This document shows, one piece after another, positions 7,294-16,603 of a stretch of DNA of 64,000 nucleotides (positions are counted from its first letter, which is position 1; every line of letters starts with the position of its first letter). The notes beneath the pieces are model-generated. The model ran no database searches. It saw only the letters and a program-made list of their open reading frames with translations, and was not told the origin of the DNA. This stretch comes from Corynebacterium tuberculostearicum SK141 (GTDB taxonomy: Bacteria; Actinomycetota; Actinomycetes; Mycobacteriales; Mycobacteriaceae). The DNA lies in NCBI RefSeq assembly GCF_000175635.1, contig NZ_ACVP01000023.1, positions 186,001 to 250,000 on the forward strand, read 5' to 3'. Both the position numbers and the translations under genes were made by a program.

Positions 7294-8574
7294 TTAGTAC
7301 TTGGCGCCGTGACCCTCGCCGACGGAATCGTAGAGCTTCTTCATAATCGGATAGGCCACGATGATGCCTACCGAGCCCCACGCAATGCCCTCGAGGGAGA
7401 CCCCGCCCACGGTGAGGGTCAGGTTGCCGATGCCCGCGATAAGCGCCACCGCGGCCGCAGTCAGGTTGACCGGGTTATTGAAATTAACCTTATTATCCAT
7501 CCAGATGCGCACACCTAGCATGCCGATGAGTCCATACAGCACGATGCAGGCACCGCCCAGGACGCCGGTCGGGATGGTGAAAATCAGCGCACCAAACTTC
7601 GGCACGAAGGCCAAAAGGATGGCGGTAAAGGCTGCTACCCAGTAGGCGGCGGTGGAATACACGCGCGTTGCGGCCATCACGCCGATATTTTCGGCGTAGG
7701 TCGTGGTACCGGAGCCGCCAAAGCCGCCGGCAAGGGTAGACGCGAGGCCATCGGCGATCAGAGCGTCACCGGCCAGGTCATCGAGATCGCGCTTTGTCAT
7801 CTCGGAGACGGCCTTGACGTGGCCGACGTTTTCCGCGATGAGAACTACCAGTACAGCAAGTGCCACGGCAATGGCGGAGACGTTGAAGGAAGGCGCGTGG
7901 AATTCCGGCAGGCCCACCCACGGGGCGGCATCGATCGCCGCCACGGCGTCATCGCCGAGGTTGCCGGTCAGCGCAGCGAAAACCCAGCCGACGACCACGC
8001 CGAGCAGGATGGACAGGCGCGAGACCATACCGCGGCCGGCGACGGTGGCCAGCAAGATAACGAGCAGTGTCACGGCGGCCACGAGCGGCTGGGAGGCAAA
8101 GTTCTCGGCCGCATTCGGCGCTAGGTTCAGGCCGATGAGGGCCACAATCGCACCGGTGACGGCCGGCGGCATGACGGCGTCCAGGACGCGGCGGCCGGCG
8201 ATTTTGACTGCCACGCCCACCGCGGCCAAGACGAGGCCGGTGACCAAAATAGAGCCTGCTTGCGCGGCGATGCCGTACTGCTGCGACGCCGAAAGAGGTG
8301 CAATGAACGCGAACGAGGAGCCGAGGTAGGACGGCAACCGGTTGCGCGTGATAAGCAGGAACACAATTGTGCCGAGGCCGGAAAAGAGCAGCGTCGTATT
8401 GACGGGGAATCCGGTCAAGGTGGGAACCAAAAGCGTAGCGCCGAACATGGCCACCACGTGCTGCATTCCGATGCCGATGGTTCGGCCCCAGCTGAGTCGT
8501 TCTTCCGGCGCCACGACCGCGCCCGGTGCAATCCTTTTACCGTCTCCGTGGACGGTCCAACCTTTTAAGCTCAC
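7294..8574 (-). CDS. uraA: Uracil/xanthine permease, NCS2 family
   Basis: A 426-residue hydrophobic protein with about 12-14 membrane segments. It has the NCS2 hallmarks: an N-terminal MQHVVAMFGATLLVP block, YLGSSFAFIAPLSA, and a central GFGGSGTTTYAENIGVMAATRV segment that contains the substrate-binding glutamate. The overall pattern is that of UraA, a proton-driven uracil importer. It begins with GTG. It stands alone between the DUF222 fragment and hflX, with no pyrR or upp visible, so specificity for uracil rather than xanthine rests on motif resemblance. Confidence 0.9.
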   Translation of the reverse strand: MSLKGWTVHGDGKRIAPGAVVAPEERLSWGRTIGIGMQHVVAMFGATLLVPTLTGFPVNTTLLFSGLGTIVFLLITRNRLPSYLGSSFAFIAPLSASQQYGIAAQAGSILVTGLVLAAVGVAVKIAGRRVLDAVMPPAVTGAIVALIGLNLAPNAAENFASQPLVAAVTLLVILLATVAGRGMVSRLSILLGVVVGWVFAALTGNLGDDAVAAIDAAPWVGLPEFHAPSFNVSAIAVALAVLVVLIAENVGHVKAVSEMTKRDLDDLAGDALIADGLASTLAGGFGGSGTTTYAENIGVMAATRVYSTAAYWVAAFTAILLAFVPKFGALIFTIPTGVLGGACIVLYGLIGMLGVRIWMDNKVNFNNPVNLTAAAVALIAGIGNLTLTVGGVSLEGIAWGSVGIIVAYPIMKKLYDSVGEGHGAKY

Positions 8575-8605
8575 GAGCCTTAATTATGGATCACCCGGGG
8601 TGGTT

Positions 8606-10099
8606 TTAGGAAACTTCCTCCACGATGAATTCGGCGAGTTCGCGGGCGGTGGGTGCGGGAAGGCGGACGTCGACAAGCGTGCCATCGGCCGTGTACTCCT
8701 CGTGGCGCACCGTGCCCTCGGCATGTACGCGGGCCACCACATCGCCGCGGGTAAAGGGAACCTGCAGCTTGACGTGGCTATCGCGGGAGTTGAGGAAGAG
8801 CTCTACGCGCGCGGTAAGCTCGTCGATTCCCTCGCCCGTGCGCGCGGATACGTAGACTACGTCCTCGTGGTCGAGTACGTGACGCAGCTCGGCAAGCACC
8901 AGCGGGTCGGCCTGGTCGATCTTATTGATCACGATGATCTCGGGCGGGGCCTGCTCGCCGGTTTCGGACACAATGTCATAAATGACCTGGTTGACGGCCT
9001 CAATCTGCTTGAGCGGGAATGGGTCAGAGCCATCGACCACGTGCAACATAATATCGGCGGCCAGCACCTCTTCCAGGGTGGATTTGAACGCCTCGACCAG
9101 CTGTGTGGGCAAGTGGCGGACAAACCCGACGGTATCGGTGAAAACGACCTGGCGGCCGTCGGCAAGCGTGGCACGGCGAGTCGTGGGGTCCAACGTGGCA
9201 AAGAGTGCGTCCTCTACCAGCACGCCGGCGCCGGTCATGGCGTTAATGAGCGAGGACTTTCCGGCGTTGGTGTAGCCGGCAATGGCTATCTGCGCGATGG
9301 TCGAGCGCTGGCGCTTGGAACGCTTGACCTCACGGGCGGTCTTCATAGCGCGCAGCTGCTTGCGCAGCCGGGCCATCTCCGTGCGGATGCGGCGGCGGTC
9401 CGTCTCAATCTTGGTCTCACCGGGACCACGCAGGCCGACGCCGCCGTTGGAGCCGGCGCGTCCGCCCGCCTGGCGCGAAAGGTTGCCGCCCCAACCACGG
9501 GTATGGGTGTAGAGGTATTCCAGCTGCGCCAAGGAAACCTGCGCCTTGCCCTCTTTGGACTTGGCGTGCTGGGCAAAGATGTCAAGGATGAGCATCGTGC
9601 GGTCAATGACCTTGGTGTTAAGCGCGCGCTCGAGAGCGGTGAGCTGGCCAGGATTGAGCTCGCCATCGCACACCACGGTATCGGCGCCGGTGGCCTCGAC
9701 GATGTCGCGCAATTCCTTGACCTTGCCGGAGCCAATGAAGGTGCCGGAATCCGGCTTATCGCGCTTTTGGTAGATCATCTCTACTACTTCGGCGCCGGCG
9801 GTCTCGGTCAGCGCTGCAAGCTCGTCCATGGTGGCTTCGACTTCGGCCACGGTCCCTTCGGTCCACACGCCAACCAGAATGACGCGCTCGAGGCGCAGCT
9901 TTCGGTACTCCACCTCGTAGCCATCGGTGGTGTCCTCAGCGCGGATGGTGGTCTCACGGGTAACGCGACGGAAGGCGTTACGCTCTGCCAGGTCAAGGTC
10001 ACCGGTGGTGGGCGTCGCCTCTGGTGCGGCCGGGGCGTCGTTAAAGCGGAACGCGCGGGCGAGGAGATCGTCGTTATTGTGCTGGGAAAATTCGGTCAT
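8606..10099 (-). CDS. hflX: GTPase HflX
   Basis: About 497 residues. An N-terminal HflX domain (TDGYEVEYRKLRLERVILVG..., DPDSGTFIGSGKV-like block) is followed by a coiled linker containing GPGETKIETDRR, then a GTPase domain with P-loop AGYTNAGKSSL (about residue 280), DTVGFVRHLP and NKID. HflX binds the 50S subunit and splits or rescues stalled ribosomes. ATG 10099 is chosen because GAGAGG lies five bases upstream. The neighbourhood (dapF, miaA further on) is the same as in mycobacteria (Rv2725c-Rv2727c), though here two plus-strand genes intervene. Confidence 0.95.
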   Translation of the reverse strand: MTEFSQHNNDDLLARAFRFNDAPAAPEATPTTGDLDLAERNAFRRVTRETTIRAEDTTDGYEVEYRKLRLERVILVGVWTEGTVAEVEATMDELAALTETAGAEVVEMIYQKRDKPDSGTFIGSGKVKELRDIVEATGADTVVCDGELNPGQLTALERALNTKVIDRTMLILDIFAQHAKSKEGKAQVSLAQLEYLYTHTRGWGGNLSRQAGGRAGSNGGVGLRGPGETKIETDRRRIRTEMARLRKQLRAMKTAREVKRSKRQRSTIAQIAIAGYTNAGKSSLINAMTGAGVLVEDALFATLDPTTRRATLADGRQVVFTDTVGFVRHLPTQLVEAFKSTLEEVLAADIMLHVVDGSDPFPLKQIEAVNQVIYDIVSETGEQAPPEIIVINKIDQADPLVLAELRHVLDHEDVVYVSARTGEGIDELTARVELFLNSRDSHVKLQVPFTRGDVVARVHAEGTVRHEEYTADGTLVDVRLPAPTARELAEFIVEEVS

Positions 10100-10170
10100 A
10101 CTACCTCTCATTTTGGCACGTTACGGCCGAAAGCGGGAATTGCGGATTCTTAGCTGGCTGCACAAGGCGA

Positions 10171-10176
10171 TACAAT
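10171..10176 (+). promoter_or_regulatory. -10 box giving a probable leaderless mRNA
   Basis: TACAAT ends seven bases before ATG 10184, so transcription would begin at or next to the start codon. No Shine-Dalgarno sequence precedes this ATG, which fits. No clear -35 is seen. Confidence 0.6.
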
Positions 10177-10183
10177 GGCGGGC

Positions 10184-10972
10184 ATGAACGTTAAGGACAC
10201 TGGGGTGAAGCAGAATACCGAGATGCAGGCCATTGGCCTCAATTTCGAACGCTGGCAGGACGCCGTTGAGGCCGCCATCGCTAGCGATCGCTTGGCCGTT
10301 ACCGGTGAGGTACGCGGTGGCCAGCTGATTCAGTTCACCGATCCATCGGGCGCGCAACTCAATATTCTCGCGGTGGAGCCTTTTGCTACCTACATTGGCT
10401 TCGATGCCGTTACGCAGGGATTCGCCCACGTAGAGATGGTCAACGATGTTCTCGCGCTGCTGGAGATTATCGATCCTTTCGGTACCACCATCGCCCAGGC
10501 CACCGCGAACTTGGCGCAGGGGCCTTTGCTTGCCGACGAACCCTTGCAGCAATGGCAGCAAATCTCCCTCACCGCCATGGGCCTTGATGTCCGCACCTAC
10601 GAGTCGGCAGATGCCTATGAGGCGGCCGAGGGCGAATTCCCGGCGCTCTTCGAGTCCGCAGGAGCAAAGGTTATTTCCTCCGGCTCTGGCGCGGAGGTTC
10701 CTACCCCAGCCGCTACTTTTGCGGCCCGCGTCATGGAATCCGAGTGGCGTACCAATGAGCTAACCGGCGAGAAATTCGCCCACCTCGTCATGGATGGCCT
10801 CTTCCCCTTCGATCTCTGCCTGCCTGCAGGGGGCGACGAGCTACCGGCCAAGGACTCTATCGTGGCCGGCACCGCCCTGCTGACGGCTTCTATTGAAATG
10901 CCCAGCGGTGGCTGCGGCGACGGCGCTGGCTGCGGTTGTGGCTCTGGTGGCTGCGGCTGCGGCGGCCACTAA
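10184..10972 (+). CDS. Conserved hypothetical protein with Cys/Gly-rich C-terminal tail
   Basis: A 262-residue soluble, acidic protein with no signal peptide and no transmembrane segment. Two roughly similar halves can be suspected (residues ~1-110 and ~115-240), each mixed alpha/beta. The distinctive part is the end, CGCGSGGCGCGGH preceded by GGCGDGAG: seven cysteines in about 20 residues plus a terminal His, which looks like a metal- or cofactor-binding tail. I do not recognise the family. The start at 10184 follows a leaderless-type -10 box; ATG 10175 is an alternative. It precedes a small membrane protein on the same strand. Confidence 0.8.
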   Translation: MNVKDTGVKQNTEMQAIGLNFERWQDAVEAAIASDRLAVTGEVRGGQLIQFTDPSGAQLNILAVEPFATYIGFDAVTQGFAHVEMVNDVLALLEIIDPFGTTIAQATANLAQGPLLADEPLQQWQQISLTAMGLDVRTYESADAYEAAEGEFPALFESAGAKVISSGSGAEVPTPAATFAARVMESEWRTNELTGEKFAHLVMDGLFPFDLCLPAGGDELPAKDSIVAGTALLTASIEMPSGGCGDGAGCGCGSGGCGCGGH

Positions 10973-11002
10973 GAACTGACGCAAAGGTCTGGTGGAATAG
11001 CT

Positions 11003-11620
11003 GTGTGGATGCCTTTTCCGGAAAATGCGAGAAACCGGCGGGTGCTGGTTCTCGCGCTGATCCTGATCGGATCAGTGGCGGTTGTGGCAACCCTAAAACT
11101 TCCCGGGGTTTTCATCGCGGCACTACTTATCGCGGCGGCGCTGCTTATGCTCCACACCCGGCCGGACGCCTCGGAGCAGGCGGCGCTGCGCAGCTCTATT
11201 CGGCTCTCGGCCGAAGATATTGAGGACGTCTTGGCGGAGTACGAAGACTTCCGGTCCTCCGAGGCGGCCGAGAAGATCGCGGACCGCACGCTCTACCGGC
11301 CGGCGCTTTTAGATCTGGATTGTTCCGACCCCACCATCGAAGCCTTCCACTATGAGATTTCCGGCGCTCGGCGATTCCTGCGCCGGTTGAACCTGCGCGT
11401 GAATGCGGAAGAGGTCAGCACCAACGAGCTGGAGTCCTTGCTCAAGGTGACCGATGAACGAGCCCGCGAGCTCAAGGAAACCTGGCTATCGGCCCGCCGC
11501 GCCGCCTTTGCGCTCGGGCCGAAGTACGAAAAGAACGAAGTAAAAAATCGCGCCCTGCGCCGCCAAGCCCTCGAAGAGCAAGCGTTCGAGGAAGAGGAAA
11601 ACGAAGGGCGCAGCGCCTAA
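11003..11620 (+). CDS. Conserved membrane-anchored hypothetical protein
   Basis: A 205-residue protein with a basic start (NARNRR), two adjacent hydrophobic helices (about residues 14-30 and 35-50, VLVLALILIGSVAVV and VFIAALLIAAALLML), then a charged helical cytoplasmic domain ending in repeated E/R/A residues. The first start is GTG 11003; ATG 11009 is possible. It lies 30 bases after the Cys-tail protein, so the two may be cotranscribed. It resembles small corynebacterial membrane proteins of unknown function. Confidence 0.75.
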   Translation: MWMPFPENARNRRVLVLALILIGSVAVVATLKLPGVFIAALLIAAALLMLHTRPDASEQAALRSSIRLSAEDIEDVLAEYEDFRSSEAAEKIADRTLYRPALLDLDCSDPTIEAFHYEISGARRFLRRLNLRVNAEEVSTNELESLLKVTDERARELKETWLSARRAAFALGPKYEKNEVKNRALRRQALEEQAFEEEENEGRSA

Positions 11621-11659
11621 ACACTCACCGCGCACCGCGTGCGTCGGGCACGACGCGGT

Positions 11660-12520
11660 CTAAAGGGAGGTCTCGCCGGTGGCGACGATCGCCGACGGGC
11701 CGGTCAGGCGCGAGCCTCCCTCGTAGATGTCCACGGTCACTTCCCCGCCGGGGACGTGTACGTGCACGGTGCCGTGAGGGGTGGTGGTGTGGTCCACGGC
11801 GGCGTCGGCAAGCGCGGCGGTCGCGGCCGCCACGGTGCCGGTGCCGCAAGAGCGGGTCTCTCCTACCCCGCGCTCAAAGACGCGCATGTGCACGTGGCCA
11901 TCGCGCAGCGGGGTCACGACCTCAACATTCACGCCGGCTGGGAAGAAGGCTTCATCGATGACTGGCTGCTCGAAAGTCTTGGCCGCAAGTCCCTCGGCGT
12001 CCAGCCCCGGCACTACGGCCGCGAGGTGGGGGTTGCCCATGTCGACGCCTAGACCGGCGTAGCTCTCCCCGGCCATAGACGCGGTGGATACACCCGTTAC
12101 TTCGGCCGGTCCCATCTCTACGGTGACCTCGGCCGCTTGCTCATCACACGAGTGCACCGTCACGCGCTTGGCGCCGGCGCGGGTACCGATGGTGAACTCG
12201 TCTTCTTCGACGAGGCCGCGCGACCGGAGCCAGTGGGCGAAAACGCGGGTGCCATTGCCGCACATTTCGGCCACGGAACCGTCGGCGTTGCGGTAATCCA
12301 TAAACCAGTCAGTGGGCGCGATGCCCTCGGCCAGCGCCTCGATTTCCCCGGCCGCGAGCAAGGCCTCGGCGCGCACGACGCGCAGCAATCCGTCGCCGCC
12401 GATACCGGCGCGGCGATCGCACAGCGCCGCTACGCGCTCGGGGGCAAGCGGCGTGGCGGCCGCGTGGTCTTCGACGATGACAAAGTCGTTCTCAGTTCCA
12501 TGACCCTTGGCAAATTTCAT
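11660..12520 (-). CDS. dapF: Diaminopimelate epimerase
   Basis: A 286-residue enzyme converting LL- to meso-diaminopimelate for lysine and peptidoglycan. Both catalytic cysteines are visible: Cys87 in EMCGNGTR and Cys225 in [10 protein letters not shown]. The N-terminal [11 protein letters not shown] motif is also typical. ATG 12520 is chosen; a TAGGGT box (12528-12533) seven bases upstream lies within the end of miaA, so dapF may have its own leaderless promoter in addition to reading through from miaA. The two genes are separated by only five bases. Confidence 0.95.
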   Translation of the reverse strand: MKFAKGHGTENDFVIVEDHAAATPLAPERVAALCDRRAGIGGDGLLRVVRAEALLAAGEIEALAEGIAPTDWFMDYRNADGSVAEMCGNGTRVFAHWLRSRGLVEEDEFTIGTRAGAKRVTVHSCDEQAAEVTVEMGPAEVTGVSTASMAGESYAGLGVDMGNPHLAAVVPGLDAEGLAAKTFEQPVIDEAFFPAGVNVEVVTPLRDGHVHMRVFERGVGETRSCGTGTVAAATAALADAAVDHTTTPHGTVHVHVPGGEVTVDIYEGGSRLTGPSAIVATGETSL

Positions 12521-12525
12521 GCTCC

Positions 12526-13422
12526 CTACCCTAGCGCGCGCAGCGCTTGGGCGGTCGTATCGCCCGCGGCATCCAGCCATGTGATGCGCTTATCGCGGTT
12601 GAACCAGGAACGTTGGCGGCGCACGTAGCGCCGTGTCCCGGTAATTGTGCGATCGACGGCCTCATCCCAGGTGAGTTCGCCGCGCTGGGCTTGAAATACC
12701 TGCGCATAGCCAATGGCGCGCCCGGCCGTGGAATCGGCGACCAAGCCTTGGGCTTGAAGGCGCTCGACTTCCTCGATGAGCCCGCGCTCAAACATCTGGC
12801 GCGTGCGCAGCTCGATGCGCGGATTAAGCCAATCTGCGGTGGTGCGCAGGCCGAGCAAACGGGTACCCCACCGCGGCGGGGCGTCCTTCGGCGGCTGGCT
12901 GGCTTTATAGGGCTTGCCGGTCAACTCGATGACTTCAAGGGCGCGCACGGTCCGGCGCGGGTCCTTATCTTCAATGATGGCGGCCGCGGCCGGATCCACC
13001 TGCGCCAGCTCCTCGTGCAGGGCATCGGTACCGATTTCTACGCGCCGGGCTTCATACTTGGCGCGGACAGCGGGGTCGGTGGGTGGGAACTGCCAGTCGT
13101 CGACAAGCGCTTGGGCATAAAGCATGGAGCCGCCGACCAAGATTGGTGTCTTGCCGCGGGCCATGATGCCTTCCACGTCCGCGATGGCATCGCGCTGGTA
13201 GCGGGCCACAGAAGCGGTTTCGGTCACGTCCCACACATCGAGCTGGTGGTGCGGGATTCCCTCGCGCTCGGCCGGGGTGAGCTTGGCGGTGCCAATGTCC
13301 ATACCGCGGTAGAGCTGCATGGAATCGACGTTGACCACCTCGCCGTCCAGCTCCTGCGCCAGCGCCAACCCCAGCGCGGATTTGCCGGAGGCGGTGGGTC
13401 CAAACACTGCAATCGGGCGCAT
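12526..13422 (-). CDS. miaA: tRNA dimethylallyltransferase MiaA
   Basis: About 298 residues. P-loop GPTASGKS (residues 8-15) is followed by the substrate-binding [18 protein letters not shown] block and [12 protein letters not shown]. MiaA adds a dimethylallyl group to A37 of tRNAs reading UNN codons; MiaB, encoded about 4 kb away, then methylthiolates it. ATG 13422 overlaps the upstream stop as TAATG, indicating translational coupling. A longer in-frame 5' extension exists but lacks family residues. Confidence 0.95.
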   Translation of the reverse strand: MRPIAVFGPTASGKSALGLALAQELDGEVVNVDSMQLYRGMDIGTAKLTPAEREGIPHHQLDVWDVTETASVARYQRDAIADVEGIMARGKTPILVGGSMLYAQALVDDWQFPPTDPAVRAKYEARRVEIGTDALHEELAQVDPAAAAIIEDKDPRRTVRALEVIELTGKPYKASQPPKDAPPRWGTRLLGLRTTADWLNPRIELRTRQMFERGLIEEVERLQAQGLVADSTAGRAIGYAQVFQAQRGELTWDEAVDRTITGTRRYVRRQRSWFNRDKRITWLDAAGDTTAQALRALG

Positions 13423-14021
13423 TAGACCTCCCATCCTGCAACGTAGCGGCCGACGCCCAAGGTGGCGTCGGTGGCCAGCAATTGCGCCTTCTTTGACTGT
13501 AGGCCTGCTAACTCCTCCCACAGTGCGGGCTCTACCACACCGCGCTGGGAAAGCCACTCGCCTGCCTTGCTTGCCGACGCCCCCATGAGCAACTCCTCGC
13601 ACCACTCGTGCGCTTCCTGGGCACCGGGAACGAGCGCCAAGGGGGCGCGCTCGGTCAGGCCTGCGCTGCCATCTGCTACGACGATGGTGAGCGCCGCCGG
13701 ATCCGGCTGGCCGATGTGCTCCCGGCTAGCGCGGGCGTTAAGCTGCGGCACGCTGTGCAGCACGTACCGGGCCATGATCTCCGGAAGAAAGTTACCGCCG
13801 CCTAGGTCCGTAGCCGCGCCCCAGGCCCGTAAGCTACCGGTATGGGCGGTATACCAGCGCTTATCCTGACTTCCGACGATATCTACTTCCGCTATTCCGG
13901 CGGCCGCAGCCTCCACTGCGAGCGTACGGGCAGCGGCAAGCAGTGCGCGGGATGCGGCGTCATGAGCGGCAAGCTCCACGGCCAGCGCCGGTGAGGCTGG
14001 CATTACCATGAGATTGAACAT
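13422..14021 (-). CDS. LigB-like class III extradiol dioxygenase superfamily protein (Rv2728c-type)
   Basis: A 199-residue alanine-rich protein between DUF349 and miaA, the position of Rv2728c in M. tuberculosis, which is placed in the LigB/class III extradiol dioxygenase-like superfamily. Visible segments include [32 protein letters not shown] and [16 protein letters not shown]. True aromatic ring cleavage is not implied. A good ribosome site (GGAGG, four bases spacing) precedes ATG 14021. Its stop overlaps miaA, so the two are coupled. Confidence 0.75.
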   Translation of the reverse strand: MFNLMVMPASPALAVELAAHDAASRALLAAARTLAVEAAAAGIAEVDIVGSQDKRWYTAHTGSLRAWGAATDLGGGNFLPEIMARYVLHSVPQLNARASREHIGQPDPAALTIVVADGSAGLTERAPLALVPGAQEAHEWCEELLMGASASKAGEWLSQRGVVEPALWEELAGLQSKKAQLLATDATLGVGRYVAGWEV

Positions 14022-14157
14022 TATTCCTCCATACTATCTACCCAAGTGGAGGTAATTAAATAGAATCTGGGCACGCGCGGGATATTCGCGGTAATGTATC
14101 CAGTGATTTTATTCGGCAGCCGTGACGCGCGGCGATCTATACATAGGAGGGCTTGTC

Positions 14158-15462
14158 ATGTCTCCCATCCCTACCCCAGGTTCCATGCCCAAGAAGGGCC
14201 CTCGTCCCACCGCAAAGCCTGTCCCCGTGCAGGCACCAAGCAAGAATGACCCGGCCAAATGGGGCCGCGTCGACGCGGATGGTTCCGTCTTCGTTTCCGC
14301 TCCGGAGGGCGAACGCAAGATTGGCGAATGGCAGGCCGGCACCCCCGAGGAGGGCCTGAAGCACTACGGCGCGCGCTACGACGATCTCTCCACCGAAATT
14401 GAACTGCTCGAGGCTCGCCTGCGCGCCAACCCCAGTGAGGCCGCTGGCATCAAGAAGACCGCAGCGCAATTACGCGACACCCTGCCTACCGCTGCGGTTA
14501 TCGGTGATATCGCAGCACTTGACCGCCGCCTTGTTGCCGTCATTGAGCACTCGGTAGAAGCCGGCGAGCAGGCGCAGGCCGATAAGGAGCGTCGCCGCGA
14601 GGAAGCTATTGCTGCCAAGGAGAAGCTGGCGGCGGAAGCAGAAGAGATTGCCGAAAACTCCACCGAATGGAGGGCCGCCGGCGACCGCATCCGCGCCATC
14701 TTAGAAGAGTGGAAGCAGATTAAGGGCATTGATCGCAAGACCGACGATGCCCTGTGGAAGCGCTACTCCCGCGCCCGCGACTCCTTCAACCGCCGTCGGG
14801 GCTCCCACTTTGCCGAGCTGGACCGCGCCCGTGCGGTTGCCCGCAAGAAGAAGGAAGAACTCGTCGAGCGTGCCGAGGCCATCCAGGATTCCACCGAGTG
14901 GGGCCCCACCGCCCGCGCCTACCGCGATTTGATGACCGAGTGGAAGGCCGCCGGCCGCGCCCCGCGCGACGTGGACGATAAGCTATGGGCCCGCTTCCGC
15001 GCCGCCCAGGACAAGTTCTTCAATGCCCGCAATGCCGTCAATGACGAGCGCGACCGTGAGTTTGCAGAAAATGCCAAGGCCAAGGACGCCTTGATTGCGG
15101 AATACGACGGCCAGATCGACCCGTCCAAGGGCATCGAGGGTGCGAAGGCCAAGCTGCGCGAGCTGCAGGAAAAGTGGGAAGAGGTGGGCTTCGTTCCCCG
15201 CAAGCAAGTGCGCGAGTACGAGTCCAAGATTGAGGCGCTGGAGCAGCGCGTCACCGAGGCAGAAAAGTCCGAGTGGCGCCGCACCGACCCAGAGGCGCAA
15301 GCACGCGTGGCGCAGTTCCAAGCTAAGGTCGATGAGTTTAACTCTCAGGCCGAGGCAGCTGAGGCCAAGGGCAATGCGAAAAAGGCCGCTGATCTGCGCG
15401 CGCAGGCCGAGCAGTGGCAGGCTTTTGCCGACGCCGCCGCTAACGCCGTCAACGATAAGTAG
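14158..15462 (+). CDS. DUF349 protein
   Basis: About 434 residues, highly charged and almost wholly helical/coiled coil. It contains repeated ~70-residue DUF349 units, each with a W(K/R)..G motif and ...LW.RF..A.D.FF: TEWRAAGDRIRAILEEWKQ, TEWGPTARAYRDLMTEWKA and EEVGFVPRKQVREYE. DUF349 proteins are found throughout actinobacteria (Rv2731 homologue in the same place), with no settled biochemical role. ATG 14158 is preceded by AGGAGG, which settles the start. The next gene begins inside its stop codon. Confidence 0.9.
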   Translation: MSPIPTPGSMPKKGPRPTAKPVPVQAPSKNDPAKWGRVDADGSVFVSAPEGERKIGEWQAGTPEEGLKHYGARYDDLSTEIELLEARLRANPSEAAGIKKTAAQLRDTLPTAAVIGDIAALDRRLVAVIEHSVEAGEQAQADKERRREEAIAAKEKLAAEAEEIAENSTEWRAAGDRIRAILEEWKQIKGIDRKTDDALWKRYSRARDSFNRRRGSHFAELDRARAVARKKKEELVERAEAIQDSTEWGPTARAYRDLMTEWKAAGRAPRDVDDKLWARFRAAQDKFFNARNAVNDERDREFAENAKAKDALIAEYDGQIDPSKGIEGAKAKLRELQEKWEEVGFVPRKQVREYESKIEALEQRVTEAEKSEWRRTDPEAQARVAQFQAKVDEFNSQAEAAEAKGNAKKAADLRAQAEQWQAFADAAANAVNDK

Positions 15463-16592
15463 TGCACCTCGTCCACATTGCGCGGCCACCACGGCCGCCG
15501 CACTCACCTACCGCCGAATCTCGGCCCAGCGAACCTGCGGACTGCATTCGCAGCTTCGTCTTTTGGGCCAACTTGGCGGCCCAAGAAGCAAGCGGCGATG
15601 CCGCGGCATCGACGTCGCCAGGCCGCGTGGTTCAGCGCCTGCAGGGATCTAGCGAATCACAGACCCATCTCTTTGCCGTAGTGGACGGCGACTCCACCCT
15701 TGGTGAGGTTTCTGAGCTGGGACTGCCGCTCATCCCCTCGGTGGAGCCGAGCCCGGAGCTGGATTACCTCGGGTTCATCCACATTAGCCTGCCGCTGTTG
15801 GAAGAGCGCGAGGCCACAGAGATTGAATGCGTGCTGTGCGACCTGCCTCTGCCCGGCGAGCAGCTCGATGAGGAAGGGCGCAAGGTTGCCGAGTGGATGG
15901 GTACGAAGGCGCTGGAGCTGGCCCGTAAACTCGGCCGCACCGTAGCGCACGTAGGACTATTGCACCCGCCGGGCGCGGATCCAGACTACGACGCTATGGG
16001 CAGCATCTACCGCCATCTGGGATTTACGCAGAGGCATGCGGAGCACCAGCTGGTAATGGACATCCCCGAAAGCCCTGTCGCAGCACTGCTCCCGGCTGGA
16101 ATCACCGCCCGAGTCTGGCCGGATTACGACATCCCTGAGGGCTACCTCGACGAGGTCATGCGGCTGCTTAGCCTAGCGTCCAAAGACGCGGAGACCGGGG
16201 ATCTGACGGTGGAGCCCATCGTGTGGACGCGTGCTCGATTGCGCGAAGCGCACAGCCGCCTGCGCTCTCGTCGCGGGCACACGCTTCTTATCGCACTTAC
16301 CGCCGAGGACGGGAGCATTCTCGCACTGACCGAAATGGCTAGGCACGAGGACGCGAATCCTGAAGTATGCGAGTGGACTCTGACTGTGACCGATCGCCCG
16401 CACCGCCGCCGCGGACTTGCGCAGCTAGCCAAGCTCACAGCGCTGCATGAGGTGGCAGGCTATTGGCCGCGAGTGCGGCGCTGCTATTGTTCCGTTGCCG
16501 CCAAGGACGCGGCCATGAATGCCATTTACCGCAGCCTGGGTGCCCGGGAACTTTCCCGTTCTTCTGCGTGGGAGTTGCGGCTGCGGGATTAG
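15462..16592 (+). CDS. GNAT-family N-acetyltransferase, tandem domains
   Basis: A 376-residue protein with two acetyltransferase-like halves. The first (about residues 20-190) is weak; the second (about 200-376) keeps the acetyl-CoA-binding pattern VTDRPHRRRGLAQLAKLTAL followed by ...N.AMNAIYRSLGAREL. Tandem GNAT proteins of this kind in actinobacteria include mycothiol synthase relatives, but the substrate cannot be told. It starts with GTG in the overlap TAGTG with the DUF349 gene and ends 11 bases from a convergent gene. Confidence 0.85.
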   Translation: MHLVHIARPPRPPHSPTAESRPSEPADCIRSFVFWANLAAQEASGDAAASTSPGRVVQRLQGSSESQTHLFAVVDGDSTLGEVSELGLPLIPSVEPSPELDYLGFIHISLPLLEEREATEIECVLCDLPLPGEQLDEEGRKVAEWMGTKALELARKLGRTVAHVGLLHPPGADPDYDAMGSIYRHLGFTQRHAEHQLVMDIPESPVAALLPAGITARVWPDYDIPEGYLDEVMRLLSLASKDAETGDLTVEPIVWTRARLREAHSRLRSRRGHTLLIALTAEDGSILALTEMARHEDANPEVCEWTLTVTDRPHRRRGLAQLAKLTALHEVAGYWPRVRRCYCSVAAKDAAMNAIYRSLGARELSRSSAWELRLRD

Positions 16593-16603
16593 TGGCCGTA
16601 GGC

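Noticed and set aside
8342..10153. 603-codon forward-strand open frame opposite hflX
   Set aside because: It is the antisense of hflX in a high-GC region where such frames are common; the product is composition-driven and lacks domains, while hflX on the other strand is complete.
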